A stretch of DNA of 22,999 bases from Candidatus Babeliales bacterium (GCA_031292305.1 JARLHJ010000003.1:1-22999), one strand, 5' to 3'. Counted from the stretch's first letter, positions 6,186 to 14,507 are shown. Program-made: numbers and translations. The notes: generated from the sequence alone by a model not told the origin.

Positions 6186-6911
6186 TTAGGCTACTACAAG
6201 GCTTTCATAACCTATTGGGATTTCTTTAAAGATCTGATTTGTCTTAGAAAAGAAAGGTTTAATATTTAGAACAAATAATATATTAGCAAGATTATTCATA
6301 TTTTTTCTTACATAAATATCCGGTAAAAGTAAATTTGCACTTGATCTTGTTATTGTTGCACCAACTGGTACGTATATTTCTTTAGGGTCAGCGAATAATA
6401 TAATTGTTTGAACTGGCACTCTATTGCTTTTAGGTAAAGGCTTTTCTTTAGTTTCCCAAAAAAATAATTTAGTTTCTTTGTCTTGTGATCTTTCTAAGAA
6501 ATACATTTTAGCATTTGGGTCTTGTATTTCCCAAAATGCAATTGTTGAACCAAACATAAAAACAGGGTTCACTTTATTTGTAACAAGTAAATTAATTGAA
6601 TTATTTATAACTTTTCTTGGAAATGAAATTTGACCATTTGTGTTGCTCATTGATAAATATCCCGCATACGTGCTAAAAATTGCAAAATTATGTGAAATAT
6701 TATGGGATTGGCAAATAGTTTGGAAATGGTTTTTTAGTATATTGCATTCTTTTATTGTATTATCAACATTATTTATTCCAGCTTTTTCTGGGTATTCCTT
6801 TAAAAAGAAAGAAATTATATTTGTTGCACCGACATTTTGCAAAGCATCTTGTGCTTGCAAAAGGCTTTGCATTAAAAGAGCGATTAAGAAAAAATAAAAA
6901 GATATTTTCAT
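6186..6911 (-). CDS. Secreted protein, paralogue of the protein at 16584-17297
   Basis: A 241-residue protein of unknown function with a clear signal peptide (FYFFLIALLMQSLLQAQ). Its C-terminal 90 residues align by eye with the 16584-17297 product. Shared blocks are FWETKEKPLP (151-160), TIILFADPKEI (169-179), LPDIYV (196-201) and LNIKPF (215-220), which correspond there to TWEITETDLP, TLIIPIDPDKI, LPTIVI and MNIKPF in the same order and spacing. The N-terminal halves hardly match. It ends GYESLVVA, without the CLVN end of its relative. The two genes therefore form a divergent secreted family. A folded, beta-rich C-terminal domain is likely. Confidence 0.8.
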   Translation of the reverse strand: MKISFYFFLIALLMQSLLQAQDALQNVGATNIISFFLKEYPEKAGINNVDNTIKECNILKNHFQTICQSHNISHNFAIFSTYAGYLSMSNTNGQISFPRKVINNSINLLVTNKVNPVFMFGSTIAFWEIQDPNAKMYFLERSQDKETKLFFWETKEKPLPKSNRVPVQTIILFADPKEIYVPVGATITRSSANLLLPDIYVRKNMNNLANILFVLNIKPFFSKTNQIFKEIPIGYESLVVA

Positions 6912-6987
6912 TTTCTTCTTTTAGTTAAATTTTTAAATCACCTGAGCCTATTAATTATGAGTATAATAAATTAGTTTTAAAAAAAGC

Positions 6988-7018
6988 TATAGTTATTGAT
7001 AAACTATAAATATATAAT
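6988..7018 (+). promoter_or_regulatory. Palindrome and -10-like box upstream of the 7054 gene
   Basis: TATAGTT (6988-6994) and AACTATA (7002-7008) form a 7-base inverted repeat, followed by TATAAT (7013-7018), 35 nt before the ATG. No good -35 box is visible at normal spacing. It may be an operator overlapping a promoter. Confidence 0.35.
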
Positions 7019-7053
7019 CTAGATAAGCTATTTTTAAGTTTTTTGAGGAACAT

Positions 7054-7785
7054 ATGAAAAAAATTACTTTATATTTATTAATAATAATTTTTTGGCAAGC
7101 CAAGCCAGCGCAAGAATCAATCCAAGACATAGTAGAGTATGAAAATATTGAAATTGAAGAACTCGAAGCTGTTTTAAATAACCTTAGAGATATTCAATAT
7201 AATTTGAATAATTTAAAGATTTTTCAAAGACGTACGGGCAAACTTTCATCTGAGGGTATTAATTTATTTCACAATATTTCATTAGCTTTAGAAAAATTAG
7301 AAGTTCATAACATTTCATTAATTAATTCCCCGAATATATTGACCATAATTGAGGATGAATTTTGGCAATTGCCAGATATAAATTCAATAGATTCAAAATC
7401 TAAATACTATACAAAGATGGAATTTGTCGAATTGCAAAACCCCGAAAGCCTATTAACTACTAAATTTATTAATGTGATGAGTGGGAGTTTAACAATTGAA
7501 GGATTTGTTGAATGGGGTCGCATATATCAGAATGTTTTAAGATGGTCGTATTATATTTTAAAAGAATTTGATAGAGCTGATTTAAAAAAATACCAATATC
7601 CAAGTCCTAAAGATTTATATGATCAATATATTTCTTATAAATCATGTGGCTTTGAAAATATATTTAAGCGATTTTCTGGAAAATTAGACAATGAAGGAAT
7701 ATATTTTATAAATACGACTTTGGAAATTTTGATTTCTGTATATCAAACTTATTTGCTATACTTAGAGCATAATATTAAATTATAA
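7054..7785 (+). CDS. Secreted protein with three imperfect internal repeats
   Basis: An unrecognised 243-residue protein. The signal peptide is short (KKITLYLLIIIFWQAKPAQ), and the start is supported by GAGGAA 5 nt before the ATG. After an acidic helical segment (IEIEELEAVLNNLRDI) come three similar blocks: TGKLSSEGINLFHNISLALE (61-80), SGSLTIEGFVEWGRIYQNVL (143-162) and SGKLDNEGIYFINTTLEILI (208-227). The shared pattern is [S/T]G-x-L-x-x-EG followed by an aromatic-rich helix. This suggests a repeated helical fold made by internal duplication. It lies 33 nt upstream of rsmG on the same strand, possibly cotranscribed. No function can be assigned. Confidence 0.8.
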   Translation: MKKITLYLLIIIFWQAKPAQESIQDIVEYENIEIEELEAVLNNLRDIQYNLNNLKIFQRRTGKLSSEGINLFHNISLALEKLEVHNISLINSPNILTIIEDEFWQLPDINSIDSKSKYYTKMEFVELQNPESLLTTKFINVMSGSLTIEGFVEWGRIYQNVLRWSYYILKEFDRADLKKYQYPSPKDLYDQYISYKSCGFENIFKRFSGKLDNEGIYFINTTLEILISVYQTYLLYLEHNIKL

Positions 7786-7818
7786 ATTTAAAACAAACAA
7801 AATTTAAAGTCAGGTAAC

Positions 7819-8439
7819 ATGGAAACTACAGAGATTCTTTGGCAAAACTTTCAAGCTAAATACGAATTAACACTACAGCAGTTAAATCAGTTCAAAAAGT
7901 ATGCAGCATTGCTTTATGAATGGAATCAAAAAATAAATTTAACAGCAATGGATAGTGAAGCTGACATTATAAATTATCACTTTGATGATTCTTTAGCTGT
8001 AAGCAAGTTTGTTGATTTTAGTAAATTAAAATCAGTAAGCGATGTGGGTACAGGTGCAGGCTTTCCAGGTATCCCAATTAAAATTAAATACCCGCATTTA
8101 AATGTAGTTCTTATAGAAGTTACACAAAAGAAAATTAATTTTTTAGACTTAGTTATTGAAGAATTAAATCTGGAAGACATAGAAGTTTACGAGCTAAATT
8201 GGTTAACCTTCTTGCGCAAAACTGACTATAAGATTGACACATTTTTTGCACGTGCATCATTAAAAACCGATGAGTTATTACAGGCTTATTCAAAAGATTC
8301 TAACTACAAAAGCTCTAAATTAATTTATTGGGCTTCTATTAAATGGCAAGCAACAGCGCAAGACTCATCCTATTTGAAAAAAATCGAAAAATATAATGTA
8401 GGTGAAAAAGAGAGACAATTAATTTTTTTTGCTAAATAA
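7819..8439 (+). CDS. rsmG: 16S rRNA (guanine527-N7)-methyltransferase RsmG
   Basis: A 206-residue SAM-dependent enzyme that methylates G527 of 16S rRNA, a modification linked to streptomycin sensitivity. The N-terminal helix YAALLYEWNQKINLTAM and the HFDDSLAVSKF segment are typical. The SAM-binding loop DVGTGAGFPGIPIKI is at residues 75-89. The strand VVLIEVTQKKINFL, corresponding to the family's LLDSxxKKxxFL block, and FFARASLKTDELL also fit. Length is normal for the family. It follows a secreted-protein gene by 33 nt and precedes the MATE gene. The SAM motif and tail look intact. Confidence 0.93.
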   Translation: METTEILWQNFQAKYELTLQQLNQFKKYAALLYEWNQKINLTAMDSEADIINYHFDDSLAVSKFVDFSKLKSVSDVGTGAGFPGIPIKIKYPHLNVVLIEVTQKKINFLDLVIEELNLEDIEVYELNWLTFLRKTDYKIDTFFARASLKTDELLQAYSKDSNYKSSKLIYWASIKWQATAQDSSYLKKIEKYNVGEKERQLIFFAK

Positions 8440-8443
8440 ATTA

Positions 8444-8472
8444 TTGTATTCGTTGCAAAAATGTCTTATCAT
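8444..8472 (+). promoter_or_regulatory. Promoter of the MATE-gatC-gatA operon
   Basis: TTGTAT (8444-8449) and TATCAT (8467-8472) are 17 nt apart. Just downstream is a palindrome, ACGTTTT-A-AAAACGT (8477-8491), and then the strong Shine-Dalgarno AGGAG before the MATE start. Confidence 0.5.
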
Positions 8473-8510
8473 GAAGACGTTTTAAAAACGTATAAAAGGT
8501 AGGAGAATCC

Positions 8511-9938
8511 ATGAAAAGGGGCGTAATAGGAAGTTACCTAAGTGGAATCACAGATCTTGCTCACGGTGAAAGCTATTCCAAGATATTAAAATATTTCTTT
8601 CCGGAATATATTACAGCATTATTACTTTATTCTGCGTTACATTTAATAGATGCATATTTTGTGGGAAATTTAAAATCTACTTCTACCTATGCAACAATTG
8701 GTGTAACTAATACCTTATTACATTTTATTATAAAAATTGCTGAAGGTTTTTCAGTTGGGTCTATTGTTTTGACAGGTCAATACAATGGTGCCAAAGATTA
8801 TAAATCAGTAGGACATACATTTGCCAATACTTTTTGGGTTACTTGTATGTTAGGCACTACCATAGCACTTACATTATATACTGGTGCTTATTGGATTTAT
8901 TATCTATATGGCGTAAGCGATAAGATGATTAATATTGGTATTCCATTTTTAAGATTGCGTGCTCTTGGTATATTTTTTACCTTTATATATTTTGGATTTA
9001 TTGCATTTTTGCGTGGCATAAAAAACACTAAAATACCTATGTATACTTCGGTAGTTGGCGCTATAGTTTTTCTTTTCTTTGATTATGTATTAATTTTTGG
9101 AAAATTTGGTTTTCCTAAATTAAACCTGCAGGGTTCAGCATTAGCTACAATAATACAATATATGGTTATGCTTTCTTTAGCTGTATATGCTGTTTTATTT
9201 AATCCCGATTATAAAAAATATTCTATAAATTTATTTTCAACAGTTTCAAATTGGCCATCAATTAAAAGATTATTCAGTATAAGTTGGCCTGTAATTATGG
9301 ACAAATCTATAATGGCAATTGCTTATATATGGATGGGTGCCATGATCGCTCCAATGGGAACACGCGTTATTGCTTGTTTTACAGTTATAAAAGATTTAGA
9401 ACGTATTGCATTTTTGCCTGCTATTGCATTTGCGCAAGTTATAACTTTATTAGTAAGCAATGATTTTGGAGCTTTAAATTTTGAAGGTATAAAAACAAAT
9501 ATTAAAAAAGTTGTGTTTTTAGCCTCTATATTTGTTTTTATTACATTATTTATACTATTATTATCTCCAAAATATTTTATAAGCTTTTTTGATCACAAAG
9601 GTTCATTTACAGACCTTGCTGCACGTGTGTTTCCTATAATAAGCCCATTGGTTTTTTTAGATATAGTACAATTGATTTTATCTGGTGCTATGCGAGCAAT
9701 AGGTGATGTAAAAGTTGTAATGTGGACCAGGTTTGTGGTTATATTTGGGTTGTTCTTCCCCATTTCTTATTATATCTCCAATTTAACAATTAATGATCAT
9801 GGGATGAAGTTTACTTTAATTTATGGTATCTTTTATATATGTAGTATATTTATGAACTTTATATACATAAATAAATTACGATCTGATAATTGGAAAACAC
9901 CAGGATTTAAGGGATTATATGGCAAAAATCACTCGTGA
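8511..9938 (+). CDS. MATE family multidrug/metabolite efflux transporter
   Basis: A 475-residue polytopic membrane protein, normal for MATE exporters, which expel cationic compounds in exchange for Na+ or H+. About twelve hydrophobic segments are visible. The two halves share features such as YFVGNLKSTSTYATIGVTNTL with GFSVGSIVLTGQYNGAK in the first half, and AFAQVITLLVSNDFGALNFEG with GAMRAIGDVKVVM in the second. FLRGIKNTKIPMYTSVVGAI is a classic MATE segment. A GTAGGAGAATCC ribosome site precedes the ATG. Its 3' end overlaps gatC by 20 nt, so the three genes form an operon. The substrate is unknown. Confidence 0.88.
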   Translation: MKRGVIGSYLSGITDLAHGESYSKILKYFFPEYITALLLYSALHLIDAYFVGNLKSTSTYATIGVTNTLLHFIIKIAEGFSVGSIVLTGQYNGAKDYKSVGHTFANTFWVTCMLGTTIALTLYTGAYWIYYLYGVSDKMINIGIPFLRLRALGIFFTFIYFGFIAFLRGIKNTKIPMYTSVVGAIVFLFFDYVLIFGKFGFPKLNLQGSALATIIQYMVMLSLAVYAVLFNPDYKKYSINLFSTVSNWPSIKRLFSISWPVIMDKSIMAIAYIWMGAMIAPMGTRVIACFTVIKDLERIAFLPAIAFAQVITLLVSNDFGALNFEGIKTNIKKVVFLASIFVFITLFILLLSPKYFISFFDHKGSFTDLAARVFPIISPLVFLDIVQLILSGAMRAIGDVKVVMWTRFVVIFGLFFPISYYISNLTINDHGMKFTLIYGIFYICSIFMNFIYINKLRSDNWKTPGFKGLYGKNHS

Positions 9939-10203
9939 AGAAGTATTAAAATTAGCTGAGCTATCAAAAATTGATATAGGTCCAGATGAAATTGAATCTA
10001 TAATAAAGCAGCTGGATGATGTTTTGTCATACGCTCAACGCGTAAAAGAAATAGCTGGGGATATTGAAATATCTTCAAATAAAAACGTAAATGTTTTTAG
10101 GCAAGACGTTGTTAAACGCACTGATTGCAAAGAAATTCTTGCTCAAGCCCCTGAAAGCCAAGATAACTTCTTTGTTGTTCCTAAGATTTTAGAAAATAAG
10201 TAA
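9919..10203 (+). CDS. gatC: Asp/Glu-tRNA amidotransferase subunit GatC
   Basis: A 94-residue subunit, normal length, that holds the GatCAB complex together, converting misacylated Glu-tRNA(Gln) or Asp-tRNA(Asn) to the amide forms. The start TREEVLKLAELSKIDI and the middle IIKQLDDVLSYAQRVKEI are typical, as is the region FRQDVVKR near the C-terminus. It starts inside the MATE gene (20-nt overlap), with AAGGG before the ATG, and is followed 10 nt later by gatA. gatB is not in the window. Confidence 0.93.
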   Translation: MAKITREEVLKLAELSKIDIGPDEIESIIKQLDDVLSYAQRVKEIAGDIEISSNKNVNVFRQDVVKRTDCKEILAQAPESQDNFFVVPKILENK

Positions 10204-10213
10204 GGGCTCTCAC

Positions 10214-11668
10214 ATGTCATTAGCATTTGCAACAATAAAACAATTACGTGAAAAATTAGCAAAAAAAGAAATTACTAGCGCAGAATTATTAAGCTACTTT
10301 ACTAAGCGCTTTGAAAAATTTGATGGTAAATTAGGTTCAGCATTAGAAATATTTGATGAAAAATCAGTATTGTCTCATACAGGAAGTAATAACTCAAGCG
10401 AGTTGTCAGGCATTCCGGGTTTAATCAAAGACAATATTTGTCAAAAAGATAGAGTGGCATCATGCTCTTCAAAGATGTTAGAAAATTTTATTTCTACATA
10501 CGATGCAACTGTAATTCAAAAATTAAAAACTGATGGTACGCTATTAATGGGGCGTGCAAATTGTGATGAATTTGCAATGGGAAGTTCAACAGAATATTCA
10601 GCATATAAAAAAGCGTATAATCCTTGGGATATAACACGTGTTCCAGGTGGTTCTGGTGGAGGCTCAGCAGCCGCAGTTGCAGCAGGTTTAGTCCCATGGG
10701 CATTAGGTTCAGAAACAGGTGGATCTGTAAGATTACCGGCAGCATTTTGCGGTATTGTTGGTAGCAAACCAACATATGGTTTAGTGTCTCGTTATGGGCT
10801 TATTGCATATGCCTCTTCTTTAGATCAAATCGGTATTAATACACGTACGGTTTACGATAATGCTTTAGTGTTATCTTCTATCGCTGGAAATGATGTTAAT
10901 GATTCTTCAACTTTGAACGTTGAAAAGACAGATTACACAAAAAACTTAACAGGGAAACTAAAAGAAGGCTTAACAATAGGAATCATAGACAATGCATTGA
11001 ATGCAGAAGGTATGGATCAAGAAGTTAAGAGCTTAACACAAGCTGCAATTGATAAATTAGAAAGCTTAGGCGCAAAAATAAAACTTGTAAAAATGCCTTC
11101 CATGGATTATTCAGCTGCAACTTATTTTATTATAAGTCGTGCTGAAGCAGCATCTAACTTAGCACGCTTTGATGGTGTGCGTTATGGTCTTAGAAATAAA
11201 GGTGCCAAAACATTAAATGAAATGTATTGCCAAACACGCAAAGATAGTTTTGGTACAGAAGTTAAAGCACGTATATTAATTGGTAACTACGTATTGTCAG
11301 CTGGGCAAGCAGCAGAGTATTATGAAAATGCTCAAAAAGTACAAAGATTAATGCGCAAAGAATTAAATGATTTATTTGGTGATATTGATCTATTAATTTG
11401 TCCAACACAAGCAGCTCCGGCCTTTAAAATTGGTGCATTTGCAAAAGATAAACTACAAATGGATCTACAAGATTATTTTACTGCTTTTGTTAACTTAACA
11501 GGCGTTCCTGCAATCTCTATACCATGTGGTTTTACTAAAGACAAATTACCTGTTGGCTTTCAAATAATTGGACCACATTTGTCAGAAGAATTAATTTTCC
11601 AAACTGCTTACGCTTATGAACAATCAACTGAATGGCACAAGATGCATCCTGCTGGTTATGAAGATTAA
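10214..11668 (+). CDS. gatA: Glutamyl/aspartyl-tRNA amidotransferase subunit GatA
   Basis: This 484-residue amidase releases ammonia from glutamine or asparagine for the transamidation done by GatB. The amidase signature is complete: Lys72 in GLIKDN, Ser147 in PGGSGGGS and nucleophile Ser171 in ETGGSVRLPAAFCG. The spacing (75 and 24 residues) equals that of the Ser-cisSer-Lys triad known from GatA structures. SKPTYGLVSRYGLIAYASSLDQIG is also characteristic, in line with the glutaminase subunit and not a generic amidase. Length is normal. It follows gatC after 10 nt and ends before a strong terminator, closing the MATE-gatC-gatA operon. Confidence 0.96.
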   Translation: MSLAFATIKQLREKLAKKEITSAELLSYFTKRFEKFDGKLGSALEIFDEKSVLSHTGSNNSSELSGIPGLIKDNICQKDRVASCSSKMLENFISTYDATVIQKLKTDGTLLMGRANCDEFAMGSSTEYSAYKKAYNPWDITRVPGGSGGGSAAAVAAGLVPWALGSETGGSVRLPAAFCGIVGSKPTYGLVSRYGLIAYASSLDQIGINTRTVYDNALVLSSIAGNDVNDSSTLNVEKTDYTKNLTGKLKEGLTIGIIDNALNAEGMDQEVKSLTQAAIDKLESLGAKIKLVKMPSMDYSAATYFIISRAEAASNLARFDGVRYGLRNKGAKTLNEMYCQTRKDSFGTEVKARILIGNYVLSAGQAAEYYENAQKVQRLMRKELNDLFGDIDLLICPTQAAPAFKIGAFAKDKLQMDLQDYFTAFVNLTGVPAISIPCGFTKDKLPVGFQIIGPHLSEELIFQTAYAYEQSTEWHKMHPAGYED

Positions 11669-11690
11669 TATTTAAATTTATAGATTATTC

Positions 11691-11725
11691 AAAAGGCTAT
11701 GTATTAAAATACATGGCCTTTTTTA
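11691..11725 (+). terminator. Rho-independent terminator after gatA
   Basis: AAGGC-T-ATGTATT pairs with AATACAT-G-GCCTT across a small A-rich loop, with one T-G wobble, and is followed by a T-run. A sequence of very similar shape follows the next gene at 12543-12575. Confidence 0.85.
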
Positions 11726-11807
11726 TTTGATCATTTTAACGCGTGATAATTGCCAATTATGGATATTAAAATTATGAAATTTATATATAATTAACACTGA
11801 GTTTCAT

Positions 11808-12524
11808 ATGTTTTTAAAGCTAAAGGAAAAAATGTTAAGATTTTTAATAATATTGTGTATTTTCGCATTTAATAATTCTTTGAATTGCATGCATAGAGCT
11901 TCTAGGGCAATACAACGAACTCTTCCTTCAATAGTTAGAAATAATTTAAAAAATATTAGAATCAATAGAGCAACATTACCTTTGGCTAGTCGTTCTATTC
12001 ATTATTCAAAATTTGTTAATTATCCTTCAAGTAAGTTTGAATCAAACCAACAACCCGCTGATCATTCAAGTAAATTAGATAAAAAAGCTTTAGAACGTTT
12101 AATCCATAGTGAAGAATTCATATTATTATTAGAGGATTTTGTTAATAATTCTAAAAAACTTGAGCCCTTTATTGATCTTTTAATAAACAATTGTGAGTTT
12201 AGAGATTCAATTTTAAAGAATCCTAATTTCATTAGTTTAATAAAATCCCCAGACTTGATGGAAATTTTTTCAAAAACCTCACCAGAAGTAAAAGAAAATA
12301 TTGAAAATGCAATTTCAAAAATTATAGAAAAGAAGAATAATGAGTGGAAATTGGTAGTGGGCGCTATTATATTCTCAATTATATTATATTCTAGTGCATT
12401 TTTTATTGGGTCAAATAGAGGGGTAGTTCGTGAACTTGGCAGTTGTTATAAAGATGGCAAAATTTATATTTTTAATGAAGATACATGGTGCACGGAAGAA
12501 TATAAACCTAGTTATGATTGTTAA
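11808..12524 (+). CDS. Secreted/membrane protein with presequence-like basic stretch
   Basis: An unrecognised 238-residue protein; the start may instead be Met9 (nt 11832), which gives a cleaner signal peptide (MLRFLIILCIFAFNNSLNC). From residue 8 to 77 there is no Asp or Glu, and residues 30-68 are rich in Arg and Ser (HRASRAIQRTLPSIVRNN, then ASRSIHYSKF). A helical acidic middle follows (ALERLIHSEEFILLLEDFVNN). One membrane span lies at about 182-202, then a 36-residue tail with three Cys. The basic stretch resembles a mitochondrial presequence. It is expressed alone, between two terminators of the same type. Confidence 0.78.
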   Translation: MFLKLKEKMLRFLIILCIFAFNNSLNCMHRASRAIQRTLPSIVRNNLKNIRINRATLPLASRSIHYSKFVNYPSSKFESNQQPADHSSKLDKKALERLIHSEEFILLLEDFVNNSKKLEPFIDLLINNCEFRDSILKNPNFISLIKSPDLMEIFSKTSPEVKENIENAISKIIEKKNNEWKLVVGAIIFSIILYSSAFFIGSNRGVVRELGSCYKDGKIYIFNEDTWCTEEYKPSYDC

Positions 12525-12542
12525 GTTTTAATTATATATTTT

Positions 12543-12575
12543 AAAGGTTGTGTATGAAAATGCATGGCCTTTTTT
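12543..12575 (+). terminator. Rho-independent terminator
   Basis: AAAGG-TTGTGTAT, a GAAA loop, and ATGCATGG-CCTTT pair with several G-T wobbles and lead into a T-run. It resembles the gatA terminator in sequence and shape. Confidence 0.75.
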
Positions 12576-12605
12576 GTTATACAAAGTGTATAGTTTTTAT
12601 AACAA
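12574..12605. repeat. Inverted repeat in the 12525-12763 spacer
   Basis: TTGTTATA (12574-12581) and TATAACAA (12598-12605) form 8-base arms with a 16-nt spacer. A second weak inverted repeat, GTATACAATTATAC flanked by T6 and A7 runs, lies near 12699-12720. The rest of this 239-nt spacer holds no convincing gene. Confidence 0.4.
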
Positions 12606-12763
12606 AAAATACAATTGATTGGGACAATATAATGCAGAAATTTACGATTGCCATTTGATGGAATAGTGTCTCGTGAAGGCTTTAATGCTTAATTTTTTGT
12701 ATACAATTATACACAAAAAAATAAACTATTCTTAGATTAAAAATACTAATAAAAGGGACACCA

Positions 12764-13279
12764 ATGAAGAAATTTGTTTTTGGTATTATATTACTTTTAT
12801 CAATTAGTTCTCAACATATAATTTCATCAGAAAAAAAACAGTTAGCTGAAGAAAATAAAATTGAAGAATTATATAAGCAACTGGAAGAAGAGTTAACTAA
12901 GCAATTAGGTGTTGAATTTCGTAAATTAAGTCCTGAAGATCAATTAGAATATTCTAATTATATTCAAAGATGGGAAATATGTAATCAAAAACAGGCCGAA
13001 ATTGCAAAAGATGAAGCATACTCTGATGAGATTGGTGGCAAAGAAATAAATAGATTGAACTGGGAATGTGCACAAAGTACCAATTCAGCTTGGCTTTTTG
13101 GTCCAAAATTAAAAGATTTATCATCAGTATGTCGTCAACTTGATTCAATTCGAAGATTAAGAATTTATAAACGTGTCAATGAAAAATCTGATGTTAATCC
13201 CCCTAAAGATTTTTATACTCAACAGTTAAGAGAAAAATATTCAGACATTTTTAAAATTGAAGAAAAAGATTCAAATTAA
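12764..13279 (+). CDS. Small secreted protein, unknown
   Basis: A 171-residue protein with a clear signal peptide (KKFVFGIILLLSISSQHIISSE) and an AAAGGGA ribosome site. The mature part is charged and helical (EENKIEELYKQLEEELTKQLGVEFRKL), followed by three Cys (residues about 72, 105, 123) and a basic C-terminal third. No transmembrane span follows the signal, so it should be released or periplasmic. It ends before a hairpin shared with the convergent gene. No family is recognised. Confidence 0.78.
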   Translation: MKKFVFGIILLLSISSQHIISSEKKQLAEENKIEELYKQLEEELTKQLGVEFRKLSPEDQLEYSNYIQRWEICNQKQAEIAKDEAYSDEIGGKEINRLNWECAQSTNSAWLFGPKLKDLSSVCRQLDSIRRLRIYKRVNEKSDVNPPKDFYTQQLREKYSDIFKIEEKDSN

Positions 13280-13307
13280 GATTTTTAAAAAAGTATTTGA
13301 TAAAAAT

Positions 13308-13333
13308 AAAACGGTCTATAAAAGGGCCGTTTT
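13308..13333. terminator. Bidirectional terminator between convergent genes
   Basis: AAAACGGTC and GGCCGTTTT form a 9-bp stem (one wobble) with T-rich sequence on both sides. The stop codon of the minus-strand gene at 13332 touches it, so one hairpin serves both genes. Confidence 0.8.
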
Positions 13334-13856
13334 ATTTTTTATAGTTATTAATTATGGCCATTATTTCTTGCGCTGTGATTTTATAATTATTAAACAATAA
13401 ATTATCACCAATCGCATAATGAGGAAATTTAAAATATACTGTTATGATCATATTTATTTGAGTTAATATTTTTTGATCCGAATTAAAATCAATAGGATCA
13501 TTTAAATAAATTTCTATATATTCAGTCTTATTTGGCTTAGCTATATTAATTGATTTTATATCATTCCATTTAATAAGTTTAGTATGTTGAAATTTTATGC
13601 CCTCATTAGTAATATCTATATAGGGATGATTGTTATAATATCTTTTGAAAAGAACAATTAAGAAACCTGTCCAAATAAAAAAATTTACAAAAAATAAACT
13701 AAAAACTGATACATAAAAGGGTATAATAAATTCTTTGATTAATATTTTTTCATTAGAAGAATAATTCCAAATTGCTACACAAAGAGATATAATGGAAATT
13801 ATTAAAAGCACAGCAAACATTTTTTTGGTTGGCTTGCTTATGTATAAGGATGTCAT
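13332..13856 (-). CDS. Small inner-membrane protein, STM3941-like
   Basis: A 174-residue protein with two hydrophobic segments near the N-terminus (about residues 13-31, MFAVLLIISIISLCVAIW, and 48-70, VSVFSLFFVNFFIWTGFLIVLF). A soluble C-terminal domain follows, containing PYIDITNEGIKF, LIKWNDIKSI and YIEIYLND. Two membrane helices followed by a 'GI...W.DI' beta domain resemble the small STM3941 family, whose function is unknown and whose soluble part resembles bacterial PH-like domains. The start is supported by GAGGAA 7 nt before the ATG. It lacks a signal peptide of the secreted-protein type seen around it. Confidence 0.75.
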   Translation of the reverse strand: MTSLYISKPTKKMFAVLLIISIISLCVAIWNYSSNEKILIKEFIIPFYVSVFSLFFVNFFIWTGFLIVLFKRYYNNHPYIDITNEGIKFQHTKLIKWNDIKSINIAKPNKTEYIEIYLNDPIDFNSDQKILTQINMIITVYFKFPHYAIGDNLLFNNYKITAQEIMAIINNYKK

Positions 13857-13938
13857 GTGGTTTTTCCTCAGGTAAGTTGTATATTATAATTTTAATGATT
13901 AGTAAATATTTGTCGATTTTGAAGAACTCTAGGATTTT

Positions 13939-14466
13939 ATGAATTTTATATTTTTAGGACTTGCAATAATTGTTGTTTTTGGGATTTTTCAGTTATATGA
14001 AAAATCAGCTGAAAATCCTTTAAAATTGGGCCAAGCGGCTCCAAGGTTTAGTTTGCCTGATGAAACAGGAAAATTACGTTCATTAGATGAATTTAAGCGT
14101 AAAAAAGTGGTTTTATATTTTTATCCCAAAGATGAAACATCTGGTTGTACAGCGCAAGCATGCCAGTTGCGTGATAATTATGATATTTATAAACAAAATG
14201 ATATTGTTATTTTAGGTGTAAGTTATGATTCACCTGCATCACATGCAAAATTTAAAGCAAACCAGCATTTGCCATTTACATTGTTATCAGATTCAAAAAA
14301 AGAAGTTGCACATTTGTATGGTGCAGATAAAATTATTGGCAATTTTGTACCACAACGTAAAACTTTTTTGATTAATGAACAAGGTAGAATTGTTTATATG
14401 ATAGAAAATGTTGATATTGCAAATCATTCACAAGAAATTTTAAAAGCTTTTGGAATAAAGAATTAA
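13939..14466 (+). CDS. bcp: Membrane-anchored peroxiredoxin, Bcp/PrxQ family
   Basis: This 175-residue thiol peroxidase reduces hydrogen peroxide and organic hydroperoxides. Family blocks are APRFSLPDETGKLRSLDEF, VVLYFYPKDETSGCTAQACQLRD, FTLLSD and RKTFLINEQGRIVYMI. The peroxidatic Cys70 and the resolving Cys75 have the five-residue spacing of Bcp. Unlike the usual cytoplasmic enzyme of about 155 residues, it has an N-terminal hydrophobic segment (FIFLGLAIIVVFGIFQLY, 3-20) without a clear cleavage site. The catalytic domain probably faces the periplasm, where it could counter a host oxidative burst. The last point is inference. Confidence 0.9.
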   Translation: MNFIFLGLAIIVVFGIFQLYEKSAENPLKLGQAAPRFSLPDETGKLRSLDEFKRKKVVLYFYPKDETSGCTAQACQLRDNYDIYKQNDIVILGVSYDSPASHAKFKANQHLPFTLLSDSKKEVAHLYGADKIIGNFVPQRKTFLINEQGRIVYMIENVDIANHSQEILKAFGIKN

Positions 14467-14478
14467 TTTTATAATTAA

Positions 14479-14507
14479 TTGGCATAATTTATAATTTAAT
14501 TTATATA
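14479..14507 (+). promoter_or_regulatory. Promoter candidate for the sulfotransferase gene
   Basis: TTGGCA (14479-14484) and TATATA (14502-14507) are 17 nt apart; a TATAAT overlaps at 14506-14511. The start codon is about 35 nt downstream. Confidence 0.4.

Noticed and set aside
10494-10775. Two overlapping minus-strand frames inside gatA.
   Set aside because: They lie over the most conserved part of gatA (amidase signature), and both are shadows of it.
11808-12524. SLNC at the end of the signal peptide looked like a lipobox.
   Set aside because: Asn at -1 and Leu at -2 do not fit the usual small residues before the lipidated Cys.
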